From: Symbiodinium natans
Taxonomy: Eukaryota; Sar; Dinophyceae; Suessiales; Symbiodiniaceae
Assembly: GCA_905221605.1 (NCBI GenBank)
Contig: CAJNDS010002080.1
Coordinates: 387,501 to 451,500, forward strand
Length of the DNA: 64,000 bases
Direction: 5' to 3'
The translations under genes were made by a program, and so were the position numbers. Positions within the stretch are counted from its first letter, which is position 1; every line of letters starts with the position of its first letter. This document shows, in pieces, positions 1-12,500 of this stretch. The notes under the pieces were generated by a model. It made no database searches and was not told the DNA's origin. It saw only the letters and a program-made list of their open reading frames with translations.

Positions 1-312
1 GTAACAGGATTCCTGTTAATTCTACGAGGATTCTCATAAGTTTATGAGGAGCCTCCAATTCATTTTAAGAGGCTTCCTATTGACTTTACGGCGCCGATTA
101 ATTTGAAACAGGGTTCCTATCTATGGATTCAAATAGAGGATTCCCATTGTTGTTTATAGGATTCCATAAAGTTGTCCCATTTGTTTTGGTAAAGCTCCTA
201 CACATTTAATAAGATTCCTATCAATTTAAGTAGGGTTCTTTTTCATTTGAACCCCATTTATTAAATTTGATCGGAACCCTATTCGAATAAATTGGATTCC
301 TATTCAAACTCA
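1..312. repeat. degenerate 21-bp tandem repeat
   Basis: About 14 imperfect units of 19-27 bp follow each other, with a rough consensus GGATTCCTATTNATTTAAATA. Examples start near 8, 28, 49, 127, 147, 208 and 288. AT content is much higher than in the following kilobases and no telomere heptamer occurs. No reading frame is maintained. It looks like an old, diverged satellite that continues off the left edge. Confidence 0.7.
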
Positions 313-700
313 CAGCATGCAATCCACGAGCAAATTGTTCAGGTCACTTCTGCTAGAATTAATTGTTATGGGAGCTCCCCAAAAAAAACAAAACGACCGC
401 GCGTTGCGGGATCTTGGGGGGAGGGGAGAGATAGGGAGAAATACAGAATATTCTATGAATTCAGCCCAAAAGGGTAGGTACATGGGGGGGGGTAGCATAT
501 ATATACATATATATATATTATATGCATACTTTCAGGGCCGCTATTCTGCAGAATAAGAACAAAACACAATCAAAACAAAGAAAAACACCATAGCACTGAG
601 CAGCCTCGACTCTTAACATCGGAACCCTGCACAGGGTTTATAGGTTTCAAGGGTTTAGGGAGTAGAGCCTTCAGTGCAGAGGCATGGAGCTTCTCGGATT
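313..700. other. unique AT-rich stretch, no gene seen
   Basis: I find no convincing exon here. It holds short A runs (382-389), a G run (485-492) and a TA/CATA microsatellite (about 498-522). The first telomere-type heptamers appear at about 640-770. Confidence 0.5.
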
Positions 701-719
701 CCTCCCTAAACCCTCAACC

Positions 720-975
720 CCAAACCCTAAACCCTAAACCCTAAACCCTAAACCCTAAACCCCAAATGAACCCCAAAACGCATGTCCCGGAAGTTGGCGC
801 GCGGAGCCAGGGGAGCCGCAAGTTGGCAGATGCCAGGCAAGGATGCCAAGGCAAGGCGGCTTGCTTTGCCAGCGCTGAACCCTAAACCCTAAACCCTAAA
901 CCCCAAACCCTAAACCCTAAACCCTAAACCCCTAAACCCTAAACCTCTAAAAACCCTAAACCCCTAGGCCTTAAA
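720..975. repeat. CCCTAAA-type array blocks
   Basis: Runs of CCCTAAA with CCCCAAA and CCCCTAAA variants occupy 720-770 and 880-965 and flank a roughly 100-bp island. In transcript sense (minus) they read TTTAGGG and follow the last recognised kinase exon. Confidence 0.9.
785..880 (-). CDS. possible 3' exon of the kinase gene (uncertain)
   Basis: The island is fully open on the minus strand in a frame giving SRLALASLPGICQLAA. A kinase C-terminal helix would be expected at this place in the gene. The phase does not join cleanly to the previous exon (970-1035) with any splice site I can find. It may instead be a relic or intron sequence. Confidence 0.25.
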
Positions 976-1035
976 GCGGTAGTGGTCCATCTCGGAGAGC
1001 TCAGCGCCCAGATAGGCGGTTAGGAGGCTGCGCTC
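970..1035 (-). CDS. kinase exon 12
   Basis: 66 nt, phase 0. The acceptor is CACGAG before GAG and the donor is TTTAAG followed by GC. It encodes ERSLLTAYLGAELSEMDHYR and then FK, matching the helix after the DLAxLA segment in LicA-like kinases. CCCTAAA lies on the left and TTTAGGG on the right on the + strand. Confidence 0.8.
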
Positions 1036-3548
1036 CTCGTGTCAGGGCTTATGGGGTTTAGGGTTTCGGGTTTAGGGCATATAGGGTTTAGGGTTTGGGG
1101 CGTTTGGGGTTTAGGGTTTGGGGTTGCGGGTTTGGGGTTTGGGGTTTAGGGTTTGGGGTTTAGGGTTTGGGGTTTAGGGTGTAGGTTTTGGGGTTTGGGG
1201 TTTAGGGTTCGGGGTTTAGGGTGGACGGTAGGGCTTTCGTGCCTTAGGGGCTTCGGGTAACGTCGGGCTGATTCAATACCCCCCTAAACACCACATCAAG
1301 CCTGCTGAACACCAGCCCTCCATACACTACGGGGAGGGTCCTCTCCACCCCCGCATCGTACAGTTTTCGAAACAAACCCCAAACCACCGAAACCCCTAAC
1401 ATCAACCACTCAAACCACTTTAAACCCCTAGCACAGCCCCCGAACCAAAAACCCTCACCCCCCCCCCCTCCCGCCACCACACCCCACAACCCTTCATTTA
1501 TAAACCCTTGTTTACCACACATCGACCCTAGACCCAATTCCAAGGGCCCATGCTTCAGAACCCTTTAAAGAAGGTAAGGGACCATACTCAGAGACCAGGT
1601 GACTTCCGCACCCTTGGGGCTAAAGGTGTTTATAGCCGTTGACATGCTCCCCTTATGGCATCTCTACGAGGAATGCCCCCACCCCATCCCCGAAAACCCC
1701 TGAACGCTAGAAATCCCAAACCCGAACCTCCCCTCATGCCTCTTTAATATGGTAAGAAGAACAGAAAGTCCCGGAATGACATCTTCCATGGGGAGTATTC
1801 TGTAGAAACCGCCCCCCCCAAGGCCTCATCCGGTGTCAGGCTGCAGCCCATGGCGAGGACGGCCAAGTCCTGGCCAAGGGGGGGTGGGGGGGGGTTGGGG
1901 GTTTTTTAAACATAGGGGTCCGCTTCCCTCAACCCTAAACCCTAAACCCGAAACCCTTAACCCTAAACTACGTAACTGCCCCCATTCCTCAAGGGCCCGG
2001 GCTCCGACTCTCTCGGGATGTTTTGGGACAAAGCCCAGAGCCCTAAACGCCCAAAAACATCCTAGAACCCCTAGACCCCTTGCGAAAACCATTGCTCCAC
2101 CTCCCCAGTCCCCCCCCCCCCCCCCCCCCGGGCACCAAATCCAATAGAACCCCAACAGCCCGATGAAGACGAGGCTTGCCAAACTCCTCTGACTCTTAAG
2201 CCCTGTAGACCCTCAACCCTGCCAACGCCCTCAAGACAAGGTTTAGGGCGTTTAGGGTGTTTAAGGTGTCCAGGGTGCTTAGGAAACCCTAAACCCTAAA
2301 CCCCAAACCCTAAACCCCAAACCCTAAACCCTAAACCCTAACCCCCCCCCCCCCCCCCCCTAAACGGGGCGGGGGATGCCATGAAGGGCTGGCCAGGAGC
2401 CGAATATTCGAAGTCGACGAGCAGGATGCCTCCGTCCGGCCTGGAGGGTTTAGGGTTTAGGGTTTAGGGTTTAGGGTCTAGGGTCTAGGGTCTAGGGTTG
2501 GAACTCCAAAGGTCTCCAAAGGTTTCGACCCAGATCCTGGAAAAACTCACTAGTTAAGGCATATACCCCTAATTTATACTAAGGGTCCTTATTATGAATT
2601 TGGGTATATTCTGTCATTAAGGGGTTTTGGAAGATCTGGGTAGATCCGGTACGAAATCGGCACAGGGAAAACAACGTTTTGTTTCTTTTTTGGGGGGGGG
2701 GGTGGGGTGGGGCGGGGGGGGGGTGGTTGTAGAATACACGGGGCACACAGGGGGCTTATGGGGTTGATAGAGCGTTGACAGGTTGAAGGTTTAGAAGGTC
2801 AAGGGGGTTTAGGGTTTAGGGTTTAGGGTTTAGGGTTTAGGGTTTAGGGTTTAGGGCTTAGGGTTTAGGGTTAAGGGTTTAGGGTTTGTGCTGTCTTTAT
2901 AGGCACTTGTGGGATTTCACGGAGGGGTAAGAGTTGCTGCGGATCGTCGTCGTGTTGACGGCTGTTGGTGTTAAGGGGTTTCTGGGATTCAGAGGTTGGC
3001 AGGTTTAGAACTGATCCGCCCAGAAGTCGTTGCCAAGAACACTGAACCAGGGGTTTAGTGGGCTTCGGGCTCAGGATCTAAGGGTAGTAGAAACAAAGCC
3101 TGAGGCGCTTGAGCACCAAGTTCGGTAATTCTCTCACATCACCTGTTGTGCAAATCGTGCTGAGAACCAATAAGAAGTGAAAATGTACCTGTAAACACCT
3201 GCCGCCACAACCCCCTACAGCCCCCGAACTCCCTTCCCCCCCTACTCCCTTACCTCCCCCCCACCGCCCCGACCCTAGACCCTAAACCCTAAATAGGAAA
3301 CTTGGTTGCTGAGTTCCGAAGCCCCCCAAAAAAAGTACACTTTCAGTTCTATTGGGTGAGTACGTAGAGCATCCCAAAAAAAAACTACCCCCTAAACCCT
3401 AAACCCTAAACCCTAAACCCTAAACCCTAAACCCTAAACCCTAAACCCTAAACCCCTCCAAGGCGCTTGAGCACCAAGTTGTCCGCCAGGAGATCGAAGT
3501 GGCAGAACTTGTTCGGCGCGAGGGGGCCTGCGGAGCGCCATTTTTTTT

Positions 3549-3580
<32 letters not shown>

Positions 3581-6500
3581 TAGGGTTTGGGGTTTAGGGC
3601 TTGGGGTTTAGGCTTTAGGCTTTGGGGTTTATATAGGGTTTGGGGTTTAGGGCTTGGGGTTTGCAGTTTAGGGTTTTTGGGCTTAGGGTTTATATAGGGT
3701 TTGGGGTTCAGGGTGTAGGGCTTAAGGGTTTAGGGCTAGGGGCTTTGAATTTTAGGGTTTGGGGGTTTGGGGGGTTAGGGGTTCCTCTCCCGGCCAGGGA
3801 GAGGGGGGGTTTAGGGGTTTGGGAGGGTTTGAAGGGTTTAGGGTCTTAGAGTGGGTAGGGCTTTGGGGGGGGTTCTAGGGTTTAGGGTTCGGGTTTGGGG
3901 ATAGGGTGCATGTAGGGCGTAGGGTCCCTGCACCATCTTCTGGTTTATGATTACGTATGTTTTGGGCTGTGTAGAAGACGTTGAGGGTCCCTGCACTATT
4001 TCGCTTTAGCGATTTACGCTTTGTTCTCGGGGCTGTTCTCGGGGTTGCGGGCTTTTACATAGGCAAACGTGGCTCATTCCTTCGCTCCCAAAACACCCAG
4101 AACCCCATAATCCCGAAGCACGTCAAACCCTAAACCCTGAACTCAAACCCCAAACCCCAAACCCCAAACCCCAAACCCCAAACCCTAAACCCCAAACCCC
4201 AAACCCTAAACCCCAAACCCCAAACCCCAAACCCTAAACCCTGTTCCGAAACCCTTACCCCTCTGAACCCGAAACCCGGTGAACGCTTACGGAGACCAAG
4301 CCTGCTGCGGCTTCGAGCTGCGCGATAAGGTCTCGGAGCCCGGGCAGCAGCGGCAAGCGGCTGTAGCCTTTCTCCTGTCAGGAAAGAGCCCCAAAGGGTC
4401 TAGGGTATGGGTTTAGGGTTCGCACCAAACCAAACACTCCCTAAGGCCATTAAACCCTGAATCTTGGGATGTTCCCCCTTGTACTAACAGTCCTTAATTG
4501 GGATAATAGTACCTCCTAGTAAAAATTCTTATCTAGGACCGTTGGCATAAGGGGGAACATCCCGACCTGATCCCTCAACCCTGAACCCGAAATTTCAATT
4601 CGACACCCCAAGAGCGTTCAAACCAAGGGCCCCTCAAGGGTCAAACGATCCCATGCGACGTTGGGACATGCACCCTGCGGATCACATGTCTATAGTCTAG
4701 GACTGCAAATGATACGAACAATGTACTTTCTATGTCTATGTACATCGCGTGTATGACCCCAAGTTTAAGGCGTAAGGCTCATCTGAATCTGCAAGGCAGG
4801 AACACAATGCTGCGTCCAATACCTCTCAAGCAGCGAAGACAATGAATGCCCCGCCCTAACCCCCTAAGCACCTTACACCCTAAACCCCCCCCCCCCCGGA
4901 AGCATTAGACCTTACCTACCCCAAAACCCTAAACCCCAAACTGCCCTGAACCCTCTTCAAGCACTAGTTAAATTCCCTACTTAAGGCCAACGAAGCCCTC
5001 CAGCGCTTTACCCCCAAGCCCGGCAAACCTCCATCGCGCAAGCGCTCCAGCACCCTCAAGCGTCGTCAAGCGCCCTCAAGTAAGGCCTATACACCTTTGA
5101 GGAGACTTAACCCCCCCCCCAAAAAAATAAATGTGGGTTTTGGGGTTTAAGGCTGAACAAGAATCCCATAAATCCACGATGAGCTGCGGAACCAGGGGGT
5201 CCTCTGCATACGCGAGCCACTTGGCCAGGTGGGGTCCACCCCACCCGACGTCGCCGACCTCCTTCAAGAATGCCTCGAGCAGTGAATGCGATGACTTCGC
5301 ATTACTTTGGGGGGCCAGAAAAGATGTTGAGAGTTTTGGAGATGCAGGGTCCGCGGTTTAGGGTTTAGGGCTAGCCGTAACCCTAAACCCGGCCAGCACC
5401 CTTAAATTCCAGAGCCGCGCGCCAACAAGAATTCCGCAAGCATAGCTGCTCTCCCCCCTCAGTAGGCTGTGGGTTCTTCAGGGGGTCTCTAAACACTGAA
5501 TCCTGAACCCTAATCCCTCAACCCTAAACCTGAAACCCTAAACTTACCCAAACCCTAAACCCTTTTAAACCCTAACACCCTAAACCCCAACACCCTCCAC
5601 ACCCCCCCCACCCACCGCAAGAAGGTCGCAAAGCCTCAACCCTAAAACCCTAAACCCTAAACCCGAAACCCTAAACCCTAAACCCTCCCCTGAAACCCGA
5701 AGCCCAGCCTCGAGCTCTTCCGGCACTGGGGCCGCATGGAGGGTGCGAATCGCCCGGGCCAGGGCGGTAAGGACCTCCGGATCTTGGGGTTTAGGGTTTA
5801 GGGTTTAGGGTTTAGGGTTTAGGGTCTAGGGTTTAGCCTAAACTCTAAACCCCAAAGCCCTAACACTATAAAACGCTAAAGTGCTAAAAGACTCTAGATC
5901 CTGAGGTCGTTTAGGGTGCGAGGCCTAGGGGTCTGAGGCAATTATGAGCCCTGAGCCTTATATCCCCTCCCCAAGCAAGGGCAAAGCGTAAACGCAACAA
6001 GCCGCAGGGTTTGGGGGTGCAGGGTAATTACAAGGTTTACAAGGTTTAGGGCTGAGTCGGTTTAGGGTTTAGGACTTAGGGTTTGGGATTTAGGGCTTAG
6101 GGTTTGTAAGGTTTAGGGTTTAGGGTTTAGGGTTTAAGGTTTAGGGTTTAGGGTTTAGGGTTTAGAAGGTTTAGAAGGTTTAGAAGGTTTAGAAGGTTTA
6201 GAAGGTTTAGAAGGTTTAGGGTTTAGGGTTTAGGGTTCATTAGGTTTATAAGGTTTATAAGGTGTATAAGGTTCATAAGGTGTATTAGGTTCATAAGGTT
6301 TACAAGGTTTAGGGCATTCAAACGGCCTCGCTGCTTGGGCCGGCCCCGCCGGCGGCATGAAGGTCGTCCTCCCGTCTCGGGCTCGGAGCTCATTGGGGAC
6401 TTTGGGGAAAATTAAAGTCGAAACTCCAAAAGGTTTGTTGTTTAGGGTTTGGGGTTTAGGGTTTGGGGTTTAGGGCTTGGGGTTTAGGGTTTGCGGTTTG

Positions 6501-9500
6501 GGGTTTGGGGTTTAGGGATCCTCCCGCCCAGCTGGAAGTCCAGTGCACGTGGAGGAAGGTCGGACTTTGAGCTGGGAGGATGTGGGGTTGGGGGCTTAGG
6601 GTTTAGGGTTTAGGGTCTAGGGTTTAGGGTTTAGGGTTTGGGGCTTAGGGCAGCAAGTCTTGGTACCTATGTTCCAAGTTCAAGTGGCTGTGTATCAGCT
6701 ATACTTTGGTTTGGTCTCCATCTGGGGATCTGGGGCCGGGCAGGCGGGGGCAGGGAGCGGGGGGGGGGGGGGGTACATGTCTTCCCCTTTTGGTTGCGAG
6801 GTTGCACTACCTTAGCGTCCTCTTACAAGATCAGAAGCCCTAGTCTAGAACATAGCCTGTCTGTAGTAGGGCTGTGAAGTTTGACCTAAACCCTAAACCA
6901 TGCAAGCCCTGCAAATCCCAAAAACGCCAGAAAGCCTCAAACCTATAAACCATATAAGCCGATTTTTTTGAAAAAAAAAAAAAAAAAAAAAAAAAAACGT
7001 ATAAACTCCATAAGCCCCAGAGCCTGAAAACCCTAAGCCCAAAATACCTGTCCCCATGCCCGAAACCCCAAACCCTAAACCCTAACCCGAAACCCTAAAC
7101 CCCTAAACCCCTCAACCCCTAAACCCTGTCCTCTGTCAGCGCGCGGCCTTCCACAAAGTCGACCTCGGAGTCAGGGTCGGCAAAAAAACCTTAACCTCTC
7201 AAACCCTAACCTTGGGGACCAAAGTAGGTTTAGGGTTTAGGGTTTAGGGCTTAGGGTTTAGGGTTTGGAGTTTGGGGTTTAGGGTTTAACCAGATGTAGA
7301 AACGCTCGTACAAAATGAATGGTCCAAGGTGCATGTGGATCCTCCTTGAAACGGGGGGCTAAACAAGGTTCCCAATCAAGAGTGGCGAGTTAAACTTTGT
7401 CACTTTGTCGAGTTCACGCAGCCCCGACAATGGCCCCAGGAGTTCAGGCTTTGGGGTTTAGGGCTTCGGGCTTACCCAAAGGCTCCAACGTAGTTCCTTT
7501 TTGGGTTAGTTATAGGGATTTTAGTATGCTACCCCAAAAAAGGTACTACATTGGAGCCTTTGGGTAGGAATCCTATTGTTGCTAGTGCCCTTTGCGCTTC
7601 TGCGCGCGCGGGTGCTTCTTCAACCCCGAGTTTGGGGATGGGCTTTGGGCTGGCTTCGGGCCTTCGGAACATTTTTATCCCAAAGCCCTGGCTCTAACCT
7701 TGGGAGGGTTTAGGATTTTTGGGTTTCGGGTTTAGGGCTTCGGGTGTAGGATTTCTGGGTTAGTTTTGAGGGGCTGAGGGTTGAGGGGTCTAGGGGCTTG
7801 GGGCTTTCGGTGGTTAAGGGGTGGAGGTTTTCGGGTTCGGGGTCCTCAGGTGCTTAGGGCTTAAGCAAGGTCTATAGGGCTTGGGAGGTTCCTCCTTCTA
7901 CTAGCAGTCCTTGAGGGGGGTACAAGAATGGACTGTTAGCTAGGATGGCCCTTAGAACGCTCTGAAAAAATATTCCTGAATATGATCCTCTTAAACCCAA
8001 TAAGGGATCTTACAAAAACGTCCCAAGGGCCTACCAAGTGAGCATGAGGGGGAACATCCCAATTTAGGGGCCAAAAAAACATGTAACATAAGAATCCTCA
8101 TGAGGCCCTTATAAGGAAAATATGGTTCATGTTTTTTCTTGGTTATTCTTTTTTGCTTTTGTTTTTTTTGTTTTTTTTTGGGGGGGGGAGTTTTGTAGAT
8201 TAGTATACGAGGGAAAATCCCAATTTTAGGGTCTTCAGGCCCCAGAACGCCTTGCCGAGTTGCAACCATGGCCTCCGGCGAGGTGAACCTGCCACCCTAA
8301 ACCCTAAACCCTAAACCCTAAACCCTAAACCCTGAACCCTGAACCCTGAACCCTGAACCCTGAACCTGAACCCTAAAACCCAAACCCCTACCCCCTGACC
8401 CCTAAACCCCTAAACCCTAAACCCCAAACTCTAGCCCCTAAACCCTAAACCCTTAACCCTAAACCCTAAAGCCTAAACCCTAAACCCCAAACCCTAAACC
8501 CTAAACCCTAAGCCCTACGCCGCCTCCGCACGCTTATTCTCACGCTCCTCCGCAAAGGCTTGCTTCAAATCTTCATGCTTTTCTGTCCACACGGATGCCA
8601 CATCTGCCGGACCGGGCATGGATGCGTCGAACAAGGTCTTCTCTTCTGTCTTGCAGTTTAGGGTTTAGGGTTTAGGGTTTAGGGTTTAGGGTTTAGGGTT
8701 TAGGGTTTAGGGTTTAGGGTTTAGGGTTTAGGGTTCGATCTACAGCTGCACGCTGTTTTTTTGTTCAGGCTGGCTTCCGTCTGGCTGCCGCGGCCCGACT
8801 GCTTTCGCTTCTTCGACACGCCACGCGCCACTGGTGCAAAACGCACCCTAGGGTTCCGTGGTCTTTAGGGTTTAGGGTTTAGGGGTTAGGGGTGTGTAGG
8901 GTTTTCAGGGTTTTAGGGTCTTTAGGATTCTAGGGTCCGTAGGGCGTTTTGGGATTTAAGGGTTTTTCGGGCTTTAGGGTTTTGGGCTTCAGTTGGGCTC
9001 ACAGAAGGCCAGGTTGTTACCCCACCAAAAGAAGATTGCAGGTATCTCATAGCAAGAGAACAAAAACACAAAAGCCTTAAAACGTCCATCTCAAAACCCT
9101 TTTACAAAACTCAACACCTTGTCCCCCTCCTAAACCCTGAAACCCTGAAATCCAAGAACAACCTGTAAACCCTATTAACCCTATAAACCCTGAAAACCCG
9201 ATGAGCCCTACAAACAATATAAATCCTCTGCAACTATAGTTCTGCATTATTCAAACAATAACAAGAACAGAAAACAAGAAAAAACAAAAAAAACAAAAAA
9301 ACACATGTTCCCAGAATCTTTTTGAAACTAGATATATGCCGTTTCAACCCGACACCGGCCTGAATATAGACCCCAAATAGTCGGGTTCACTGATAAGGAC
9401 CCCAATAAGTTACCCCGAATTCGGGAAACCCCCACTTCAACCCCCAAAACCGGCCTTACGGCAGGTGCCAGGCCCACAGCGTGGGCAGCGCGAGAGGCAG

Positions 9501-12500
9501 CCTAAGGCAAGGCAGTTTCGGGTTCAGGGTTCAGGGTTCAGGGTTCAGGGTTCAGGGTTCAGGGTTTAGGGTTTAGGGTTTAGGGTTTAGGGTTTAGGGT
9601 TTAGGGTTTAGGGTTTAGGGTTTAGGGTTTAGGGTTTAGGGTTTGAGGGAAAGCAGCGTAGCCCTAAGAGTTTAGGGTTTAGGGTTTAGGGTTTAGGGTT
9701 TAGGGTTTAGGGTTTGAGGGAAAGCAGCGTAGCCCTAAGAGGATCCGCAGGTAGGCAGCCCAGATAAGGGTTAGGGTTTAGGGTAGAGGTCTGTGGAGAT
9801 CCAATCGGGTTTATGGTTCACATACCTTAATCGGGAGTTTCGCGGTATGGGGCATATATGGCCCCAATTTTCAGGGAGATCTCGACTCGGGTGTGGCTGC
9901 CAGGGCTTTAGGGTTTAGGGTTTAGGGTTTAGGGTTAGCCCAAAAACCTTACAAGCAGCTTCCCGAAGGTTCCCTTGATACCTCCCGGAACCCAGAAGCC
10001 AAAACCCCAAACCCAGACCCCAGAGCCAAAACCCAGGTTTAGAGTTTAGGGTTTATGGGGTTTAGAATTTAGGGTTTATAGGGTTTATAGGGTTTATGGG
10101 GTTTATAGGGGTTATAGGGTGGAGGGTTTAGGGTTTAGGGGGCTCACCAAAACAAAAAACAGATGAGCGCCTGCTCCCGGGCACGGGCGACGCCGAAAAA
10201 GGGCAAGTCGCTGCCGATGCGGACGAAGCTCCGCACACCGCCGGCATCGACCTGGGTGGGGGGGGGGGGGGGGGGGGGGCTTAGGGTTTAGGGTTTAGGG
10301 TTCAGGGTTCAGGGTTGAGGGTTTAGGGTGTACCAAATGAACCTTAAAAGGGTTTGTGGTTCATATACCTTCATAGGCTAATAGGGATTATAATAGTGTA
10401 GGGAATATGGCCCCAACTTTAGGCTTCATTTGGGTCCCCAAGCGGGGTGGCTCGTGGGGGTGGGGGGGGGGGGGGGTGCAGATAGTTTGTTTGAAGCAAA
10501 ATTAGGGTTTAGGCTTTGGTTAGAGATGTAAAGCAGGCTTTGGGGTTTGGGAATTCAGGGTTGTTAGGGGAAGGGTTTGGTGCTTAGGGTCTGGGGACTT
10601 TTCGGCATGTGTGCTAGGGTTTGGGGCTGAAGTTTGAGGCGTTAGAGATTCTAGGGCTGAAAGGGGGCATCTGCATCTGCTTCTCTCGTTGCCTAGCACC
10701 ACCGCAAGCCAGACCCTACGCCCAAGTCTCAAAACCCAAGCCTCTCGACCAAGAAACTCTCGAGGGGGACTTGTCGGAAGATTCCCTGCTCCCAGCTGGC
10801 CCAGACACCCCCTCCACCCCTGAATGCATATTTAGGTCTCAGCTGAATTTTTTCTCAAGCTTATAGCAGCCCCAATCTACTCCTCAACCGATGGAGGTTG
10901 CGGGGTTCACTTCATCCCCCCCCACCCACCCCCGCGGACTAGGCTTGTGTGGGTTCAGGGAGTTTGGGGATTCTCCAGTGAAATCCAAGGAATAGAGCCA
11001 CCAATGACAGAACCGCGAGTGTCGCAACAATGCAGTTCGAGTCTCCGACTTTCCTGTGCCTCACATGTCTCTCGATGTCTGTTCTGCGATTCGTGCTCGC
11101 AGCTGAAATCAAAGTCCATCTAGGGTTTAGGGTTTAGGGTTTAGGGTCTAGGGTTTAGGGTTTAGGGTTTAGGGTTTCGGGTTTAGGGTTCAGCAAAGGT
11201 GCAGGACCCCAGTCGGCTTCGCACCACATCCCGACCTCTTAAACAGTCCAGCTCGCTGAGGATGTCGTTCGAGTCCCGCAACGGGGACATCGTCGTTCAA
11301 GGACTTTGAACCCTAAGCCTTTCTTTAACCTAGGATTTGGGCTCAGGGTCTGAGCTCTCATGTGCAACTGGAGCCCCCGGCAATGAAGTTCTGGTTTGTC
11401 CTGCGTGAGGGTCGGCAAAGGAGTTTTGGGTTTAAGGGACTGTAGGGTTTAGGGTTAGAGGACCTCCGTCCTAGAGTCCTGAGACTTTTCTGCTGCGCCT
11501 GGACATGAAAATCTGCTTATCTGACTGGGCTTAGTCTTCATCTTTACTGCCTTCGTAGTATTCTCGGGTCCTGATCGGAGGGGGTTTCAAGGGCCATGAA
11601 TGAGACCCCAACACCCTAAAGCCTATAAAGCCTAAAACGTCCTAAACCCCGAAACCCTAGACCTCTTGACCCCAGACGCCGAAAACCCTGAACCCCCCAA
11701 AAAGCCCCAAACCTTACACCTTTAAACCCCAAAAAACCCAAAACCCTCAACCTCCAAAACCCCCAACCCCCAAACCCTAAACCCTCAACACCCCCAAAAC
11801 CCTCAACCTCCACAAGCCCAAAAAACCTTAAACCCTCAAACCTTTTATACACCTTTAAACCCCAAAAAAACCAAAACCCTCAACCTCCAAAACCCCCAAA
11901 CCCTAAACCCTAAACCCTCAACACCCCAAAACCCTCAACCTCCACAAGCCCCAAACCTTAAACCCCCAAACCCTAAACCCTAAACACCCCAAAACCCTCA
12001 ACCTCCACAAGCCCTAAAAAACCTTAAACCCTCAAACCTTTTAACCTCAAAGCCGCGGGGGCTCAAACTTTGGGGTTTCGGGGCTCCGGGCATAGGGATG
12101 AGGGTTATGATGGTTTCGGGCTTACCGCCTGACCCCTAAACCCTAAACCCTAAACCCTAAACCCTAAACCCTAAACCCTAAACCCAGAAGGAATAGACCC
12201 CACAGTCCTGAACCCGATGCCCACAAGCTCGCACACCCTCTCCCGCGTCCTTCCCTCGCCGAGCGAAAGCTCTTCGCGCACCTCACCGGTTGCGCGAATC
12301 ACCACCTGAAGGGTTTAGGGTTTAGGGTTTAGGGTTTAGGGTTTAGGGTTTAGGGTTTAGGGTTTAGGGTTTAGGGTGGGGGGGGGGGGAGAGGGGAAGG
12401 AGGACATGGCCCAGTGCGGGGGTGGGTTTGGGGGCCCTATGGCATTAAATATGTTTGCCCGTGGAAGAATTCATGTAGGGAGCAAGGGTAATGACACTTG

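Noticed and set aside
7290-7460. Island 7290-7460 as a kinase exon
   Set aside because: Minus frames are interrupted by stops, and exons 4 and 5 meet without it.
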